This document shows, in pieces, positions 1 through 11,219 of a stretch of DNA of 64,000 nt. The notes beneath the pieces were generated by a model, which saw nothing but the letters and a program-made list of their open reading frames with translations, had not been told where the DNA came from and did not search any database. The stretch comes from Hemerocallis citrina (Eukaryota > Streptophyta > Magnoliopsida > Asparagales > Asphodelaceae). Location of the stretch: positions 174,680,686 through 174,744,685 of the forward strand of contig CM030363.1 of the NCBI GenBank assembly GCA_017893485.1, given 5' to 3'. The position numbers and the translations under genes were made by a program. Each line of letters begins with the position of its first letter. The stretch's first letter is position 1.

Positions 1-1854
1 ATCCCCTCATTAATTAACTCTAACCCTACTAATTAAATCCCCTAATTAATCCCCCCCCTTAATCCTTCTTCTTCTTCTTCCTCCTTCCGCCTGCTCCTCA
101 CAAGCAACCTCGCTGTCGCAAGCCCCTTCCTCCACTCCAATCAGCATGCACTCATCGCGACCACCGCTCAAGCCACTACACCTCGTGGCTCCCCCTCGAC
201 CTCCAACACCATCTCCATTGACGCAACCAGCCTATGTGCCACTTGCCCCAATCGCAATCTCATCGACAGCCACCCTGTGCACCACCATCATCACCCCACA
301 ACCATCGCCATTGACTCCCAAAACCGTTGTTGTTTTCCACCGCACCCCGATAGCCGCCAAAGCCGAAGCGAACCCCGCGGTTGTTGCCGCTACTTATTGT
401 TGTTACATTGCTCGTGTTGTCGCTCCGTTGTTGCTGTCAACCTGTTGTGCTTGCTGCCGTCTCTTGCCGTTGTCGTCGTCTCTTGCTGTGCGTTGCTGCT
501 GCCTCTTGATGTTGTTGCTGGCGCTCTCTCACTGTGTGTTGTCGTTGCGTCGTAGTCGTTGTAAACTTCGTCGTAAAAGGTAAGTATCTTGTACATTTCT
601 ATTATTTCGTACAAATATTTTATTTGACCTCCCGCAATTAGTATTTATAATTGATTATCATATTTTAAAACTCGTTACTTTAACCATCATATTCTTCATA
701 CTTGGCGGTCTTCCCATGATTAAATCAGTCGATATATTGAAAAATCAACCCATTTACCTCTGTGATTCAATGCCCATCAAAAGATCATTAATATCAGTTT
801 GTGTGCTTCTGCCCTGCTGTTTGTGCTAACTCACAGCGAGATTTTGATCTAGTTACAGTTTAAATCAATTAGAACTTTATAAATAATTGTTGTAGCCCTA
901 TGAATCTAGTTTCTTGAACTTCTTACAGATTTAGATTCTGAGTTTTAGGCTGCAAGTTATCACATTTTTAATATTGTATGGTTTCTAATTTCTAGATTAC
1001 TGATTTGAAGTACACTACCATGATTTATTGACAAAAACATTGTGTTAACAATAAAATAAAGACTTGATATTAACTATAATGTTACTAAATATGATTATGA
1101 GTCACTTTATAATTTTAAGATTTTTAAATAATTTTACAGTCGAGTTTTATATATAAGAAGTTGATCCCGACCTGCTATCGGAATAGTAGATCCATAAGGA
1201 AATGGTTGTTAAACATAGTTTTTGTTATTATAATGTATCGTGTGAATATGCATTGGAACCGGCATGAAGTCTATTTTCTAGAACCTCTGACGGTACCTGC
1301 TTTGCTTTTTTTTTCTAGCAAAGAGAAAGTGGGTTTTTGTACAACAACGTTTTGCTGTCCAGAATTGTAATTTCTTGTCCTTGATTGTAAATATGTTTAT
1401 TTTCTTACATCTAAATAATTACACATGCATATCATGCATTGCATAGCCATGATACTCCTTGATCCTGTCTTGATACTCATTCTCATTGTGCATGTTCATA
1501 TTTGATTATTCTAAAAGAATAACAAGCTGGGGTAATAAGGAAAAAAATCTAGTAGTGGGCAATATAGAAGTGTGTACTCAGAAGGAGGCTCGTGTTTCTC
1601 ATAATAGTGACTCTGTATATGTTTACATGATAAGAAATGATTCTGGTTACATGATATAGTATGATATGAGATGATTACATGATAAGATATAATTTATGTT
1701 ATTATCACTGGAAGACCCGAGTACATGATCCTATAGGATTCACCACTAGAGTCTAAATGTTAACTTGATTGTATGCACTTGAACCTCTGTTATAGGACGT
1801 AGGATTGCGTACATCAGTTAAGATTTATAAAAAATTGCTAGACTTGGGATTAAC
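1..1854 (+). mobile_element. Family-B long LTR, left visible part (interrupted)
   Basis: This is the middle of a long LTR that starts left of the window. It matches, in order, the complete family-B solo LTR at 47426-50985: a C-rich leader (about 60-590), the stretch ending in a 'gcaagttatcacattttt' block, and the 'aataacaagc..ggggtaataagg' block near 1520. It stops at 1854, where a family-C LTR begins with TGTAACACC; the target site TTAAC (1850-1854) recurs at 33808-33812. The LTR resumes at 33813 and ends at 34438. The apparent 145-codon ORF at 146-583 lies in the C-rich leader, has low complexity and is not treated as a gene. A consensus-like splice donor (AAG/GTAAGTAT, GT at 580-581) follows it. 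Confidence 0.8.
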
Positions 1855-3324
1855 TGTAACACCTGTTTTTTTAAAAAATCCTTAAATATTTAATTTAATA
1901 TTATTCTTTTCTTTTATCTACGATTTTGAGTATATTTTCTTATATTAATTGGTTTTATTCTATTTTATAATGATTAATTTGGATGTTGGGGGTTAATCGG
2001 GAAAATCTGAGATATAGGAGTTTTGGGGTGAGGAGACGATTCCAATTTAACCCGATATTTATCCTGGGCATATTTATGTAATAGAGGGTTGAATAATTGA
2101 TAATTTGAAGGAGTTGCTTGGTCATAGCAAGAAGTTGGAAGTTTGTGGTTGAAAATAACCCTTGAATTGTAACTTTTAATTGATTTTGGGCTTAAGCCCA
2201 TAACCCTAAACCCCCCATTATTTAAAACCCCTCTTATTTACAAAAATGTCATTCTTCAATCTCTTCACCCTTTCCCTTTTCTTTGTTGGCCGAAACCCCA
2301 TTCCACAACCAACCTAGGGTTTAGTCAATCAACCTTCAGTTTCACTTCAAACTTTGGTTTGTCTTGGGATTTTGGTAGATTTTTACATGCTATTTCACGT
2401 GGTAGTATTGATTTGAAAAGAGAACTTCATTCAGGTATACCCAATTGTATCTTTGTAAAATGAATTGTATGCTTTTCATTTCTTTTCATAAAAATTATAG
2501 TAGAAAGATGTTTAGAGTATGTATAACATACTTAAGGTGGAAAATTTCAATTTTAATGGTGATTGAAAATTTCATTAAACATAGGGTTTGAGTTTATGAA
2601 TGGAAAAGAAAATTTTATCTGTAGTATGCTATTAATTTTTCTGGAATATGTGGGCTAATATGGGAATATTTAGGAGCATTTTTGATAAATTTTAATAATT
2701 ATTTGACAATTGTAAGGAATTTTTCCGGTATCAATTTGTGAAAGTAGGGTTTATTGGTATAAAAATAAGATAATTGTGGAAAAATATGTACAAATAATAG
2801 ACATTATTCCTGAAGTATATATGTAAGTTAATTTTGAGATATAAAAATTTATTTGGGGTATTTTACCCTTAAAAGATAAAATATCGATTAGAACTCCTTC
2901 GATCGAGGGGGTAAACTTTGGGTTTTAGTATAAAATTAGAGAGTTGTTGATTTGACATGCTTATGTAGGTTTTTTATGATTTTTGAGTACATCCGATGTG
3001 AATTTGGGGGTAAATAACGTGTGTTTTGAGTTAATAGCTTATGAGGTCGATAATTTTCTTAATAGGTGTGAAAAAGTGAAGTTTGGTTAGCGACTGGACG
3101 AGCGATGAGCGTATTCCTGTCGGTTCTTCAGGTGAGTATGATCATACTGAATATATTTTATGTTGTGGCAAAATTTTAGACTTTTCCAATGTGATTTGTG
3201 ATAGTTATGGCCAGATAAGGAATTAATAGAAAATATGGAATTTTAATCGTTGAAATTGTACTATGTGGTGTATTTGCACAATTTTGAATATTTGGTGCTA
3301 TAATGATATATTGGGTTTATATAT
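1855..3324 (+). mobile_element. Family-C LTR, segment 1 of 3
   Basis: Starts TGTAACACCTG directly after target site TTAAC. Segment 1 runs to the Tat insertion at 3325. Segment 2 is 22945-23110 and segment 3 is 31234-33807, ending GGGGTGTTACA followed by TTAAC (33808-33812). Subtracting the two nested elements leaves about 4.2 kb, bounded by TG..CA with matching 5-bp TSDs. It is therefore a solo LTR or a coding-less LARD-like element. I saw no gag/pol similarity and no primer binding site in any of the three pieces. Confidence 0.75.
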
Positions 3325-3907
3325 TGTTGCCGCCGATTTCGGTGTAGGGGCAATCAGATGAACTTGTAGATTCGCAAGAACTCGAATAGGGCAAATCTGA
3401 CCTCTTCCCTTGTTGATAGGCTGACTCCTTGGTGCTCCCGTGGACCTGCACAAACGTTCGAAACACCGGGATGGATCCTGGCGACGAACCCTCCGACGCT
3501 CTTATCAATACTCAGAAAAGAAAAGAAAAGAAAAGAGCTTTAGGTGGACAAAGAGTGATCACCTTGTAACGATAGGAGGTAAGGGGTATTTATAGTCGCC
3601 TGGGAGATCTGTTTCGGGATAAGATCGAATCCCTACTTCCAGGTTTGACTGGATGGGGGTGGTTGGAACCACCTCCTAGTGATAAGGACGTTACAGGATT
3701 TCCTGATATCCTGCTGACCTGGTGCATAATGGGTGGTGACCCATTCTTAGTTGAACTGATCCGTTCACGGGTTGTCGGGTCCAAGAGGAGAGACCCGATT
3801 CCCATTTCGGACCCGTCTGTTGGTGAAATTACCATCTTGCCCTTGTAATTTTAAGATTCATGTCGAATTTGAATGGTTCTGATTTGACCCCATTTTTAGC
3901 CATATCA
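3325..3907 (-). repeat. Tat element 3' LTR
   Basis: 583 bp. On the plus strand it starts TGTTGCCGCCG and ends GCCATATCA, so on the minus strand it starts TGATATGGC. It is collinear with 22362-22939. It contains the minus-strand TATA box (GACTATAAATACC at about 3588-3602) and an AAAAG microsatellite (about 3516-3537) with more units than the 5' LTR copy. Confidence 0.93.
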
Positions 3908-3925
3908 CGAGCCCCCCACTCCTAA
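3908..3925 (-). other. Polypurine tract of the Tat element
   Basis: On the minus strand the sequence just before the 3' LTR is AGGAGTGGGGGGCTCG, a purine-rich run in the position expected for the plus-strand primer. Confidence 0.75.
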
Positions 3926-4353
3926 AGACTGTGTGCTACAGCCTTTGAGGAGTAGTTTTGTTGTTTTAATGGTGTATAGGGCCTTATCGGAGTTCTTAAA
4001 GGGTATTCGAAACTTGTTTGAGAGGTAATGGTGCTTTTTTGAGCTGGTAGCATGCCCAAGATTGTTCTTAGGCTCTTCTAGATTTTTTCGAGATTTTCCC
4101 TAATTTTTATATTATTTTTTCGAACCATTTATTCAATTTTGTAAAGCGATGATTTGTTTTCCGGGAACACTAATTAATTGTTCTAACCAATAATTATTTA
4201 CTCAGGGGCTCAAAAATATTTTCCCGAATTCGTAATTATTTTTTAGAATTTTTAATTAGTTTTTCTGAATTTTTAATCTTTTTTTTTGTAGTTTTTAAAT
4301 AGATAATTTGAACTAATAAAATAAAAAATAGATTTTATCACTATATTAATGAC

Positions 4354-4545
4354 ATGGACGAATCTGGGTCGTCGATCACTCATCGGTGCGGATTTCTAAG
4401 CGATCAGAGGGTGGATCAAATGCTGGGTGACGTGGCTGAATCTGGGTCCTTAATTATGCAGCGGCGAGCACTCCTGGCCGATCAGACGGCTAGGAAAAGA
4501 GAGACACTCCCCACTTTCAGTTCGGAAACATGTTTGTTTGGCTAA
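4354..4545. other. Non-coding 3' region of the Tat element
   Basis: Between the PPT and the tandem array (3926-4640) I see AT-rich sequence followed by a GC-rich stretch with two loosely repeated blocks around 'gaatctgggtc' (4360 and 4440). A 63-codon ORF here has no recognisable similarity and is not called as a gene. Confidence 0.4.
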
Positions 4546-4639
4546 TTGGGAAAACAGTGTCGAAAACGCACCGACCAGTACGTCAAACGTGGCGAACAAT
4601 GTGTCGAGCGTGGCTAACGGTATGCCGAGTTTGGCGAAC

Positions 4640-5290
4640 GGTAGGTGAGCACTGAGTAGTCAACGCAATTTTAGGTATTTTCAGCTCGGAAACCCGTCTG
4701 TTCGATATTTGCTTCGAGCTTGGCGAACGAAATGTCGAGCTTGGAAGACGTTGACTGGTCAATGCAATTTTGGGTGTTTTTAGCTCGAAAACACGTCTAT
4801 TCGACATCTGCGTCAAGCTTGGCGAACAAAATGTCCAACTTGGAAGACGTTGACTGGTCAACACAATTTTGGGTGTTTTCAGCTCGGAAACATATTCGTT
4901 CGGCATTTGCGGCGAGCCTGGTCGAACGAAATGTCGAGCTTGGGAGATGTTGACTGGTCAACGCAATTTCGGGTCTTTTCAGCTCGGAAACACGTCTGTT
5001 CGACATCTGCGATGAGCTTGGCGAACGAAATGTCGAGCTTGGAAGACGTTGACTAGTCAACATATTTTTGGGTGTTTTTTAGCTCGGAAACACGTCTGTT
5101 CGACATTTGCAGCAAGCGTGGAGAACGAAATGTTGAACTGGGCAAACGAAGTGTCGAGCTTGGACGACATTAACTGGTTAATGCAACTTTGGGTATTTTC
5201 AGCTCGGAAACACGTCTGTTCGACATCTCCGACGAGCTTGGCGAACGAAATATTGAGCTTGGTAAAGCGTTGACTGGTCAACGCAATTAA
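4640..5290. repeat. Tandem array, about 100-bp period, six or so units
   Basis: The block 'acgttgactggtcaa..ttttgggtgttttcagctcggaaacacgtctgttcgac..gcttggcgaacgaaatgtcgagcttgg' recurs with GTTGACTGG at about 4749, 4849, 4949, 5048, 5169 and 5267. Spacing is about 100 bp, with one unit of ~121 bp. It lies between the extra ORF and the 3' LTR. The short ORFs on both strands here are repeat translations. Tat/Ogre elements are known to carry such arrays in a hypervariable 3' untranslated region. Confidence 0.9.
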
Positions 5291-5572
5291 GTCGCTTCGA
5301 GTCGCTTCCTTTTTGTCATTTTGCATTCTGACTGCTTAGAATTCCGTGCTTTTTGGGCTTCGTACGAGCCCATTAATCCTTCCGGCCCAAGCCCATTAAG
5401 TTTCACCATAAATCTCCACCACTTCTCTTTTACCTCACTTTTCATTTTCACTTCGTCTGAGATTTTTTCTCTTCAAAGCCTTGAGCGGAGTCTCTAGTGA
5501 TCTTTTCCTTTCTCCGATGTACTTTCCGACCATGGTTGTCACTTCAGAGGTAATTTGTTTTAATTTTAAGGG

Positions 5573-6398
5573 ATGTCTAGGGTTTCTTCAGGCGAAGAGG
5601 CCTCCTCCTCTGGTCAGCTTGAAGTAGCCCCCCTGTCCACTGCTTCTAGGATCGACAAGGGGAAGGGCATTGTGGTCATGTCCTATCCAGAAGTCGAAGC
5701 AGTTGCAGAGGAGGACCTTGTTGTCGAAGAAGACAGTGGAGAGGCGGCATTTTCTTCGTCAGTGGTGGGAACCATAGTGCAAAAAGACTGGAGGATGGGC
5801 ATGTTCGGAAGGCACTCGATCGCCATGTCTACCCTTGGGGGAACCCGACAGTATGGCGAGGAGGAGTTAAGGCGTGCGGAGCACCGGTTGGCGCAGTTTT
5901 ATGAGGAGATCGTGCCAAGGGAACACACGGAGGCGAACCAAATTGTCAGCGTCCTAAAAGAGTCGGACCTGCAAATCAACCGGATGTGCTTCATGATCCC
6001 TCCGGAATTTGATCTTATCGTCCATGGCCCAGGGATCAGGTCTTGCTCTTCGCTTCCCTCCGACATGTGCATTTTTCCCTTCGACGCCTTCCATGCTTGT
6101 CTGCGCCTTCCTCTTGACCCCTTCATAAGGACGGTGCTACAATGGTACAGGGTATGTCCCATACAGCTAATGCCGAACATCTGGAGGCACGTCACGGGGT
6201 TCGTCCTCCACTGCCAGGCCGCAAGGATTGAGCTGAGGCTCAACATGCTCCGCGAGCTATACAAGATCCACCAAAAGACACGAACGAAGTATCACTTCTA
6301 CCTGACCACCCGGAAGGGCTTCTAATTGGTCGACAATTCCGACTCCGTGAAGTGCTGGAGAGATAAGTACTTTCTTGTTCAGGGTAACAAGCCATGGG
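5573..6398 (+). pseudogene. Antisense extra ORF of the Tat element, N-terminal part ('putative gypsy type transposon' domain)
   Basis: The 250-codon ORF at 5573-6325 starts MSRVSSGEEASSSG. It has an acidic, Ser-rich N-terminus (~residues 1-70), then a stretch I assign to the Pfam-type 'putative gypsy type transposon' domain. Landmarks are MIPPEFDLIVHGPG, FPFDAFHACLRLPLDPF and PNIWRHVTGFVLH. It runs opposite to gag-pol. The same frame continues past one in-frame TAA (6323-6325) to KCWRDKYFLVQGNKPW, where a solo LTR cuts it at 6399; it resumes at 9681. The protein's function is unknown: such ORFs recur in Tat elements. A 5' UTR-like CT-rich stretch and a possible first exon ending in a GT donor (5517-5553) lie upstream. 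Confidence 0.8.
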
Positions 6399-6943
6399 TG
6401 TAATGCCTCGATTTTTCATTTAATGAAAAATTATTTTATTTTGCACGTAGTGTGCACGTGCAATATTTTTTGTAAATATTTTCATCATGATGAGTATAGA
6501 TAATTAAATATGTGTTTTTAATTATTTTTATATAAAGCCTTCTTTCAATTAGACAAAAAGCCTTTCTTTTTAAAGCCCAAATTGAATTTATTTATTTTCT
6601 TTTATAAACTATTATTTTTGGCCCAAAAACTAAAGCCCATGAACTATTTTAATCTTAAATACAACTTGTAATGTAGAATACAAATTAAAGATTATTTTTA
6701 TGAAAATTTAATGTACAAATTTTTGGAGACCAAGTGGCATGCACGTGCATTGCACGTACATGTGCAATATGCACAAAGCATGCATGGCCAGTTTTTGCCT
6801 TGGAGGGAAATCAAAATTTGAGTGGGATCATGGTGGTGGTGGTTACTTGATTATGGGTGGTTAGTATAACTCCTTCTTAAATCTTAACCAATTGTTCCTA
6901 ACTCCTACTTCAATCTTAGCCATCCATTTTCCTTGATTTTTAG

Positions 6944-6951
6944 TATAAATA
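6944..6951 (+). promoter_or_regulatory. TATA box of family-A LTR A1
   Basis: TATAAATA followed by a C-rich run (6952-6973). The same motif is in A2 (minus, 14952-14959), A3 (40456-40463) and A4 (60173-60180). It gives the transcriptional direction of each copy. Confidence 0.7.
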
Positions 6952-7239
6952 CCCCTCCCCCCCCCCCCCCCAATGGCTAGTTATTCTTGTGCAAATTATT
7001 TTCTCCAAGTCTAGAGTCTAAAATATTATATCTAGTAGTTTATTTAGTGAATTAAAAAATTGAGAGATTGTGTGGGTTTGTGCATCAATCAAGAAGGAGA
7101 GAAGGCCGGCATTCATCCATAGGAGAGCTCTCGGTTTGTGGTGTGCTTGGAGGCTCGTGTGCGCGCTTCAAGGAGGAGGAGCACTCTTGGTGCAAGGACA
7201 TTCGTTTAGGAGATTACTAGTTGTACTTTCTTCAATAAG

Positions 7240-7241
7240 GT
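7240..7241 (+). promoter_or_regulatory. Conserved splice-donor-like site in family-A leader
   Basis: AAG/GTGGGTAAA. Equivalent sites occur in A2 (minus, GT at 14687-14686), A3 (40658-40659) and A4 (60483-60484), about 710-860 bp from each LTR start. Whether it is used cannot be judged, because no internal region is present. Confidence 0.4.
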
Positions 7242-7902
7242 GGGTAAATTTTCCATGTTTCTAATTAGAAATACAGGCTAGATTTGAATGGAAAAAAAAT
7301 GATGCATGAAAAAGATTAATAAGAGTACACATTTAATTGGAAAAATGATCCATGAATTGTTTGAATTGTGGATGTGCAATTGTATGTGGCACTATTAGTA
7401 AAATCTAAATTTGTGTGTGAATTGATTTTAGCCATGAATTGTTGAAGGAAGTTTCATTATCTACATCACAAATTATATACAAAAAGTTAGTAGATTGACA
7501 ATGCTACTTTGTGTGTTAAAATGAATCTTTGCGTTAGTCTGAAATGAATGAATTAAAATATAGATTCGTATGGTTGGTAAATGATTAAAATCAGAGGATT
7601 AATATGAAGTTTGCTAATAAAGGGATTAGTGATATTAATTGTTAAGAAATGTCGAAAGAGAAGAATTGTGGTAGTGATAATTTAGAATTCGAAGAAATTG
7701 TGTGAAAAACATGTATTAATTATTGAGAAAATTATTTTCTATATACTGGAGTATAATTGATGATAGTATTAGTCAATCTGGAAATTTACAGAAAATTTTA
7801 TAAAAAGCAAAATGAAATGAGAGCATGTTGAATATCGAAATGTTTTAAATATCAGAGAGAATTGATTAAATAAATTTTTGAGTTGCATTATCGACAACCT
7901 GA

Positions 7903-7981
7903 GCGCGTAGCTCAAGTGGTCGGGATGGCTTTAATCACTACAGTGGGTTCGGGTCTCGTGAGTGACGGGTTCGAATCTCCT
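7903..7981 (+). other. tRNA-like module 1 in LTR A1
   Basis: TAGCTCAAGTGG at 7908-7919 resembles a Pol III A box, and GGGTTCGAATCTCC at 7967-7980 a B box. They are about 60 bp apart, as in a tRNA with a long variable arm. I could not fold a complete cloverleaf, so this is not called a tRNA gene. Confidence 0.5.
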
Positions 7982-8067
7982 TAGTAACATACTTTTGCAT
8001 TTTTTGGAAAAATTAAAATACGCAGTCGAGAGCATTTAAGGCTCTCAGTCGTCTTTATACCGCCTAG

Positions 8068-8135
8068 CACTTTCGGCCTAGTGGTTTGTGCTTTCGGTTG
8101 GGTTCTCGGTGGTTCTGGGTTCGAATCTTGGCTTC
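8068..8135 (+). other. tRNA-like module 2 in LTR A1
   Basis: CGGCCTAGTGGTT at 8074-8086 resembles an A box, and GGGTTCGAATCTTGG at 8117-8131 a B box, about 44 bp apart. It has the same order and orientation as module 1. Confidence 0.5.
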
Positions 8136-9675
8136 GGCAAGTTTGAAAAACATATTTTTTGAGTGTTTTGGTGATCAAAAAATTATAGAAAAAATATGAT
8201 TATTCTTCTAAAAATATGTGGGACATATGAAAAATGATTGGAAATTATTTGCATAAAATAAAATATGATTTGGAAAAAAAATGTGTAATTATAACTATGG
8301 TTCTACGTTTACATTTTTGCGAAAATTATGTATTGCAAAGAGAACTTGAAATGAAGGATTAGAAAATTAATATAGCAACGAAAGGAATTATAGTTTGTGG
8401 TGGATGTGAACTACTCTCATTTGAGAATAGTATGAAAAATATGAAATGTGAATATTCATTTTTGTGATACGACTTCAATGTGAAATTGATATTTGATGAG
8501 GTATAAAAATTCCATGTATGATTATGGACTTATGAATAAATTTAGAAATCATGCTATTAAAAAGGAAATCTGTTATGATCATGAATTTATGAGTTGGAAA
8601 TGCTCAATTTTAGAAATTGTGAATTGGAATTGAAACAAAAGAGTAGCTAAGTCTTCCCCGGCATTTAGAAAGAAATAAAATGAAATTTAAAATGAAAGAC
8701 CAAGGTTGATCATGTTTGAACTAATAAATAAGTCCGGTTTAGTAGAGAGGCTAACTCTAGAGCTTTGATTTTTGTTCATGATTCTGATAAAAACTAAGGA
8801 TTAGTACATAGTGGAGACATGATGAAAGTAGGAGAAAAATATGAGTATGAGGGCCATTGGATTGGCGGCGTGAGAGTATTCACAGGCTGTCTTCACGATG
8901 CGTCGTGACATGACGTGGATACTGCTCCAGAGTACCGTCCCGGTGGCGACGCTTGTGGGATGTTTGGTGACTGCAAGAGGATTGTGTGTCATGAAGGAGG
9001 CTGAATTGCCACAGGCTGTTTTCACGATGCGTCATGACATGACGTGGGATTCCCCTCCAGGTTTTCTGTACACGTGCTTGTACTCATAGATCATCTAGGA
9101 TACCTACCGTAATTACAGTAGTAGATTAAGTCATGGCGAGGGATTGAACCCTATAAAATGAAGAACGATTAAGGGTTTGCCCTCGGACCTATGTAGTATG
9201 GGATGCATAGAATCCGAACAAGTGTGCATTAGTGTCATGTAACATAAATAACTGCATTAAGGACTAAGTGCACAATCACAACACGACATCAATAAGGTAG
9301 TCCCTTTAGTTTGAAATGTGACAAGTTTGTGTTTGCTAAATATGGAAAATTAGTTATACTATTTTCGGCATAGAGAGGATGGCCGTGTATAATGTTCGTC
9401 GGTTGAATAAACTGACGTACCCACAGTTTTATATGCAGGTAAGTGACATGATAAAGATTAAAGAGGAACAGATGCTTAAAGATTATTCAAGTTGTTGTAC
9501 ATTTATTTAAATTTCGCGATTTTAATTCCGCTGTGCAATGTAAAGTGTAATGTTTTACTTGTAACTCTGATGTAAAGTGAAAAGTTCAAATTTCCTTGTA
9601 AAATTGTACTAAATAAAGTGGAAAGATCATGTAGAACTCTCGAATTCAGTTGTATTTGGGATTCGGGGCGTCACA

Positions 9676-11039
9676 ATGGGACATTCCCACGATGTGGAGG
9701 GAAGATGTGCCGAAGAGGGCGAAGATGGAGCCGACCTTGAGCCCTGAGGAGGACGAAATGGTCGACATCCTCTTGGATCGGCCGACGATGCACTGGAAGG
9801 ATATCTCTGAGGAGAGCCTCTTTGGGGGAGGCCTTAGCCTGATGAACCCTAATATGAGTTCTTTACATCGATCGTACTTCTGGACACTTCAATAGTATAA
9901 AAATTCTCATCTTGTTTTTTCTATCTTTTCACTGCAGGATCTGCCGACATGGACTTCGATGATATCATGAACAGGTATTAAGCTCTGAGCGGCAAGCGGA
10001 TCGAGGAGAAGAAGAGAAAATGTGCCGTCACCCGACCAAATCTGTCAAAGGCAATCAGAAGCGAGAGCGTCGTCGCTCCCGTCGTCGACTTGGAGGTTGT
10101 GCCTACTTCAGTTGTTCAGTCAGCGAAAGAACTTGACCTTTCGGCTATGCTCGCTCTTCAGGATCCACCTCGCACGGTGGTGGCCGAGGTCATACTAACA
10201 GACGTGCTCAAGAAGATCTTCGTATCGGATTGGCAAGTCCTAAAGCACGACAGTTTCCTCAGAGAGACTCAACGAGCTGTATGGATGCCATTCGTAACCT
10301 AGCCATGCCCAAGGATAAGGCATCGATGGAGGACGAGACGGTGGGCCTGCCTTGGAGATTACGAAGGTGCAGATGAGGGTAAGCTCTAGATGTGAAGTTA
10401 TTCGCTCGACTCTTGTTTTCCTTATTCGCTCAACTCTTACACTGCTTGTTTTCTCGCAGGCGATCTGGCACTTCAGCCACTTGATGAGGAGAGTGGCGGA
10501 GCAGAAGAAAGAGCTAAAGGCTCTGTAGGACCGGGAGAGACTCGAGCGATCGAAGGCCAAAAGAGAGCTAGAAGCGGCCGCGCTTTTGGCAGAGATGCAA
10601 GCCACGCAGATCAAGCTTCTGGAGGAGGCGCTGGCGAAGACGAAGGATTCCGCTGCCACGGAGAAGGAAGAGGCGGCTTGGGAGAGAGCTGCTGAGAGGG
10701 ATAAGGCCGCGTTCGAGAGGGACACGGCCGTACGGGAGGTGAAGGCCGCGGTGGAGAAGGAGGCGACCAGCTACTTAGAGAAGAACATGCTATGCTAAGG
10801 CCCTGAAGGATGTAGGCGAACGTCACCCCAGCTTCAACTGTTCGGGGTACTTCTTATTCCCCGACGATGTGGAGGAGGGAACAGAGATCGAAGGAGGAAA
10901 AGAAGCTGACGGCGAGCAGGCCATAGTGATGGACCCCCCTTTGGCGACGGCACCGGTGTCGGGGACAGCTGAGGGTGGCGGAAACGAACTAGCGCTCATG
11001 GTGGATCCATCCACCGAGGTGGATAATAAACTTCCTTAG
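9676..11039 (+). pseudogene. Antisense extra ORF of the Tat element, C-terminal part
   Basis: This continues the frame cut at 6398: DIPTMWREDVPKRAKMEPT, then an acidic stretch to about 9880. It is followed by a likely intron ending 'cactgcag' at about 9938, and SADMDFDDIMNRY, a stop, and a Lys/Arg-rich region (9970-10040). A further ORF lies at 10090-10302. From 10460 a long heptad-like coiled coil (KELKAL, RERLERSKAKRELEA, LLEEALAKTKD) runs to about 10795, then an acidic tail that ends at a TAG at 11037-11039. At least two nonsense codons and one frameshift (near 10795) break it. A 3' UTR-like AT-rich stretch follows to 11160. Confidence 0.7.
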
Positions 11040-11219
11040 TTTCTTCTTTGTATTTTAGTCGTAGATTTTCATCTAGGATCTTTTGTAGTGACGCCTAATA
11101 GCGGACTGGCCACCGCTTTTTGTACTTGGGATTTTAATGAAAATTGACTAAGTGTTGAGTTTGAGTTATATTTCGCATGTGAGCCGTCTCTGTAGGAGCT
11201 TCTTAAACTTAGTATTGTC

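Larger units (their letters stand above)
6399..9675 (+). mobile_element. Solo LTR, family A, copy A1
   Basis: 3,277 bp, starting TGTAATGCC and ending GGGGCGTCACA, flanked by the direct repeat ATGGG (6394-6398 and 9676-9680). No PBS, coding sequence or second LTR is present, so it is a solo LTR left by LTR-LTR recombination. Its end is near identical to the inverted start of copy A2. Landmarks shared by family-A copies: TATAAATA about 545 bp in, a C-run, a splice-donor-like AAG/GTGGGT about 840 bp in, the 'cctatgtagtatgggatgcatagaatccgaacaag' block, and 'ggcatagagaggatggccgtgtat'. The lineage is probably Tekay/Del chromovirus (inferred from LTR style only). Confidence 0.92.

Noticed and set aside
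146..583. 145-codon ORF in the C-rich leader of LTR B1
   Set aside because: Low-complexity composition, two overlapping frames open, not conserved in frame with the other family-B copies.
4583..5326. Overlapping 70-107 codon ORFs on both strands
   Set aside because: Translations of the 100-bp tandem repeat; open only because the unit lacks stops.
7903..7981. Genuine tRNA gene in LTR A1
   Set aside because: A- and B-box motifs are present, but acceptor and anticodon stems do not pair convincingly by eye; described as tRNA-like only.
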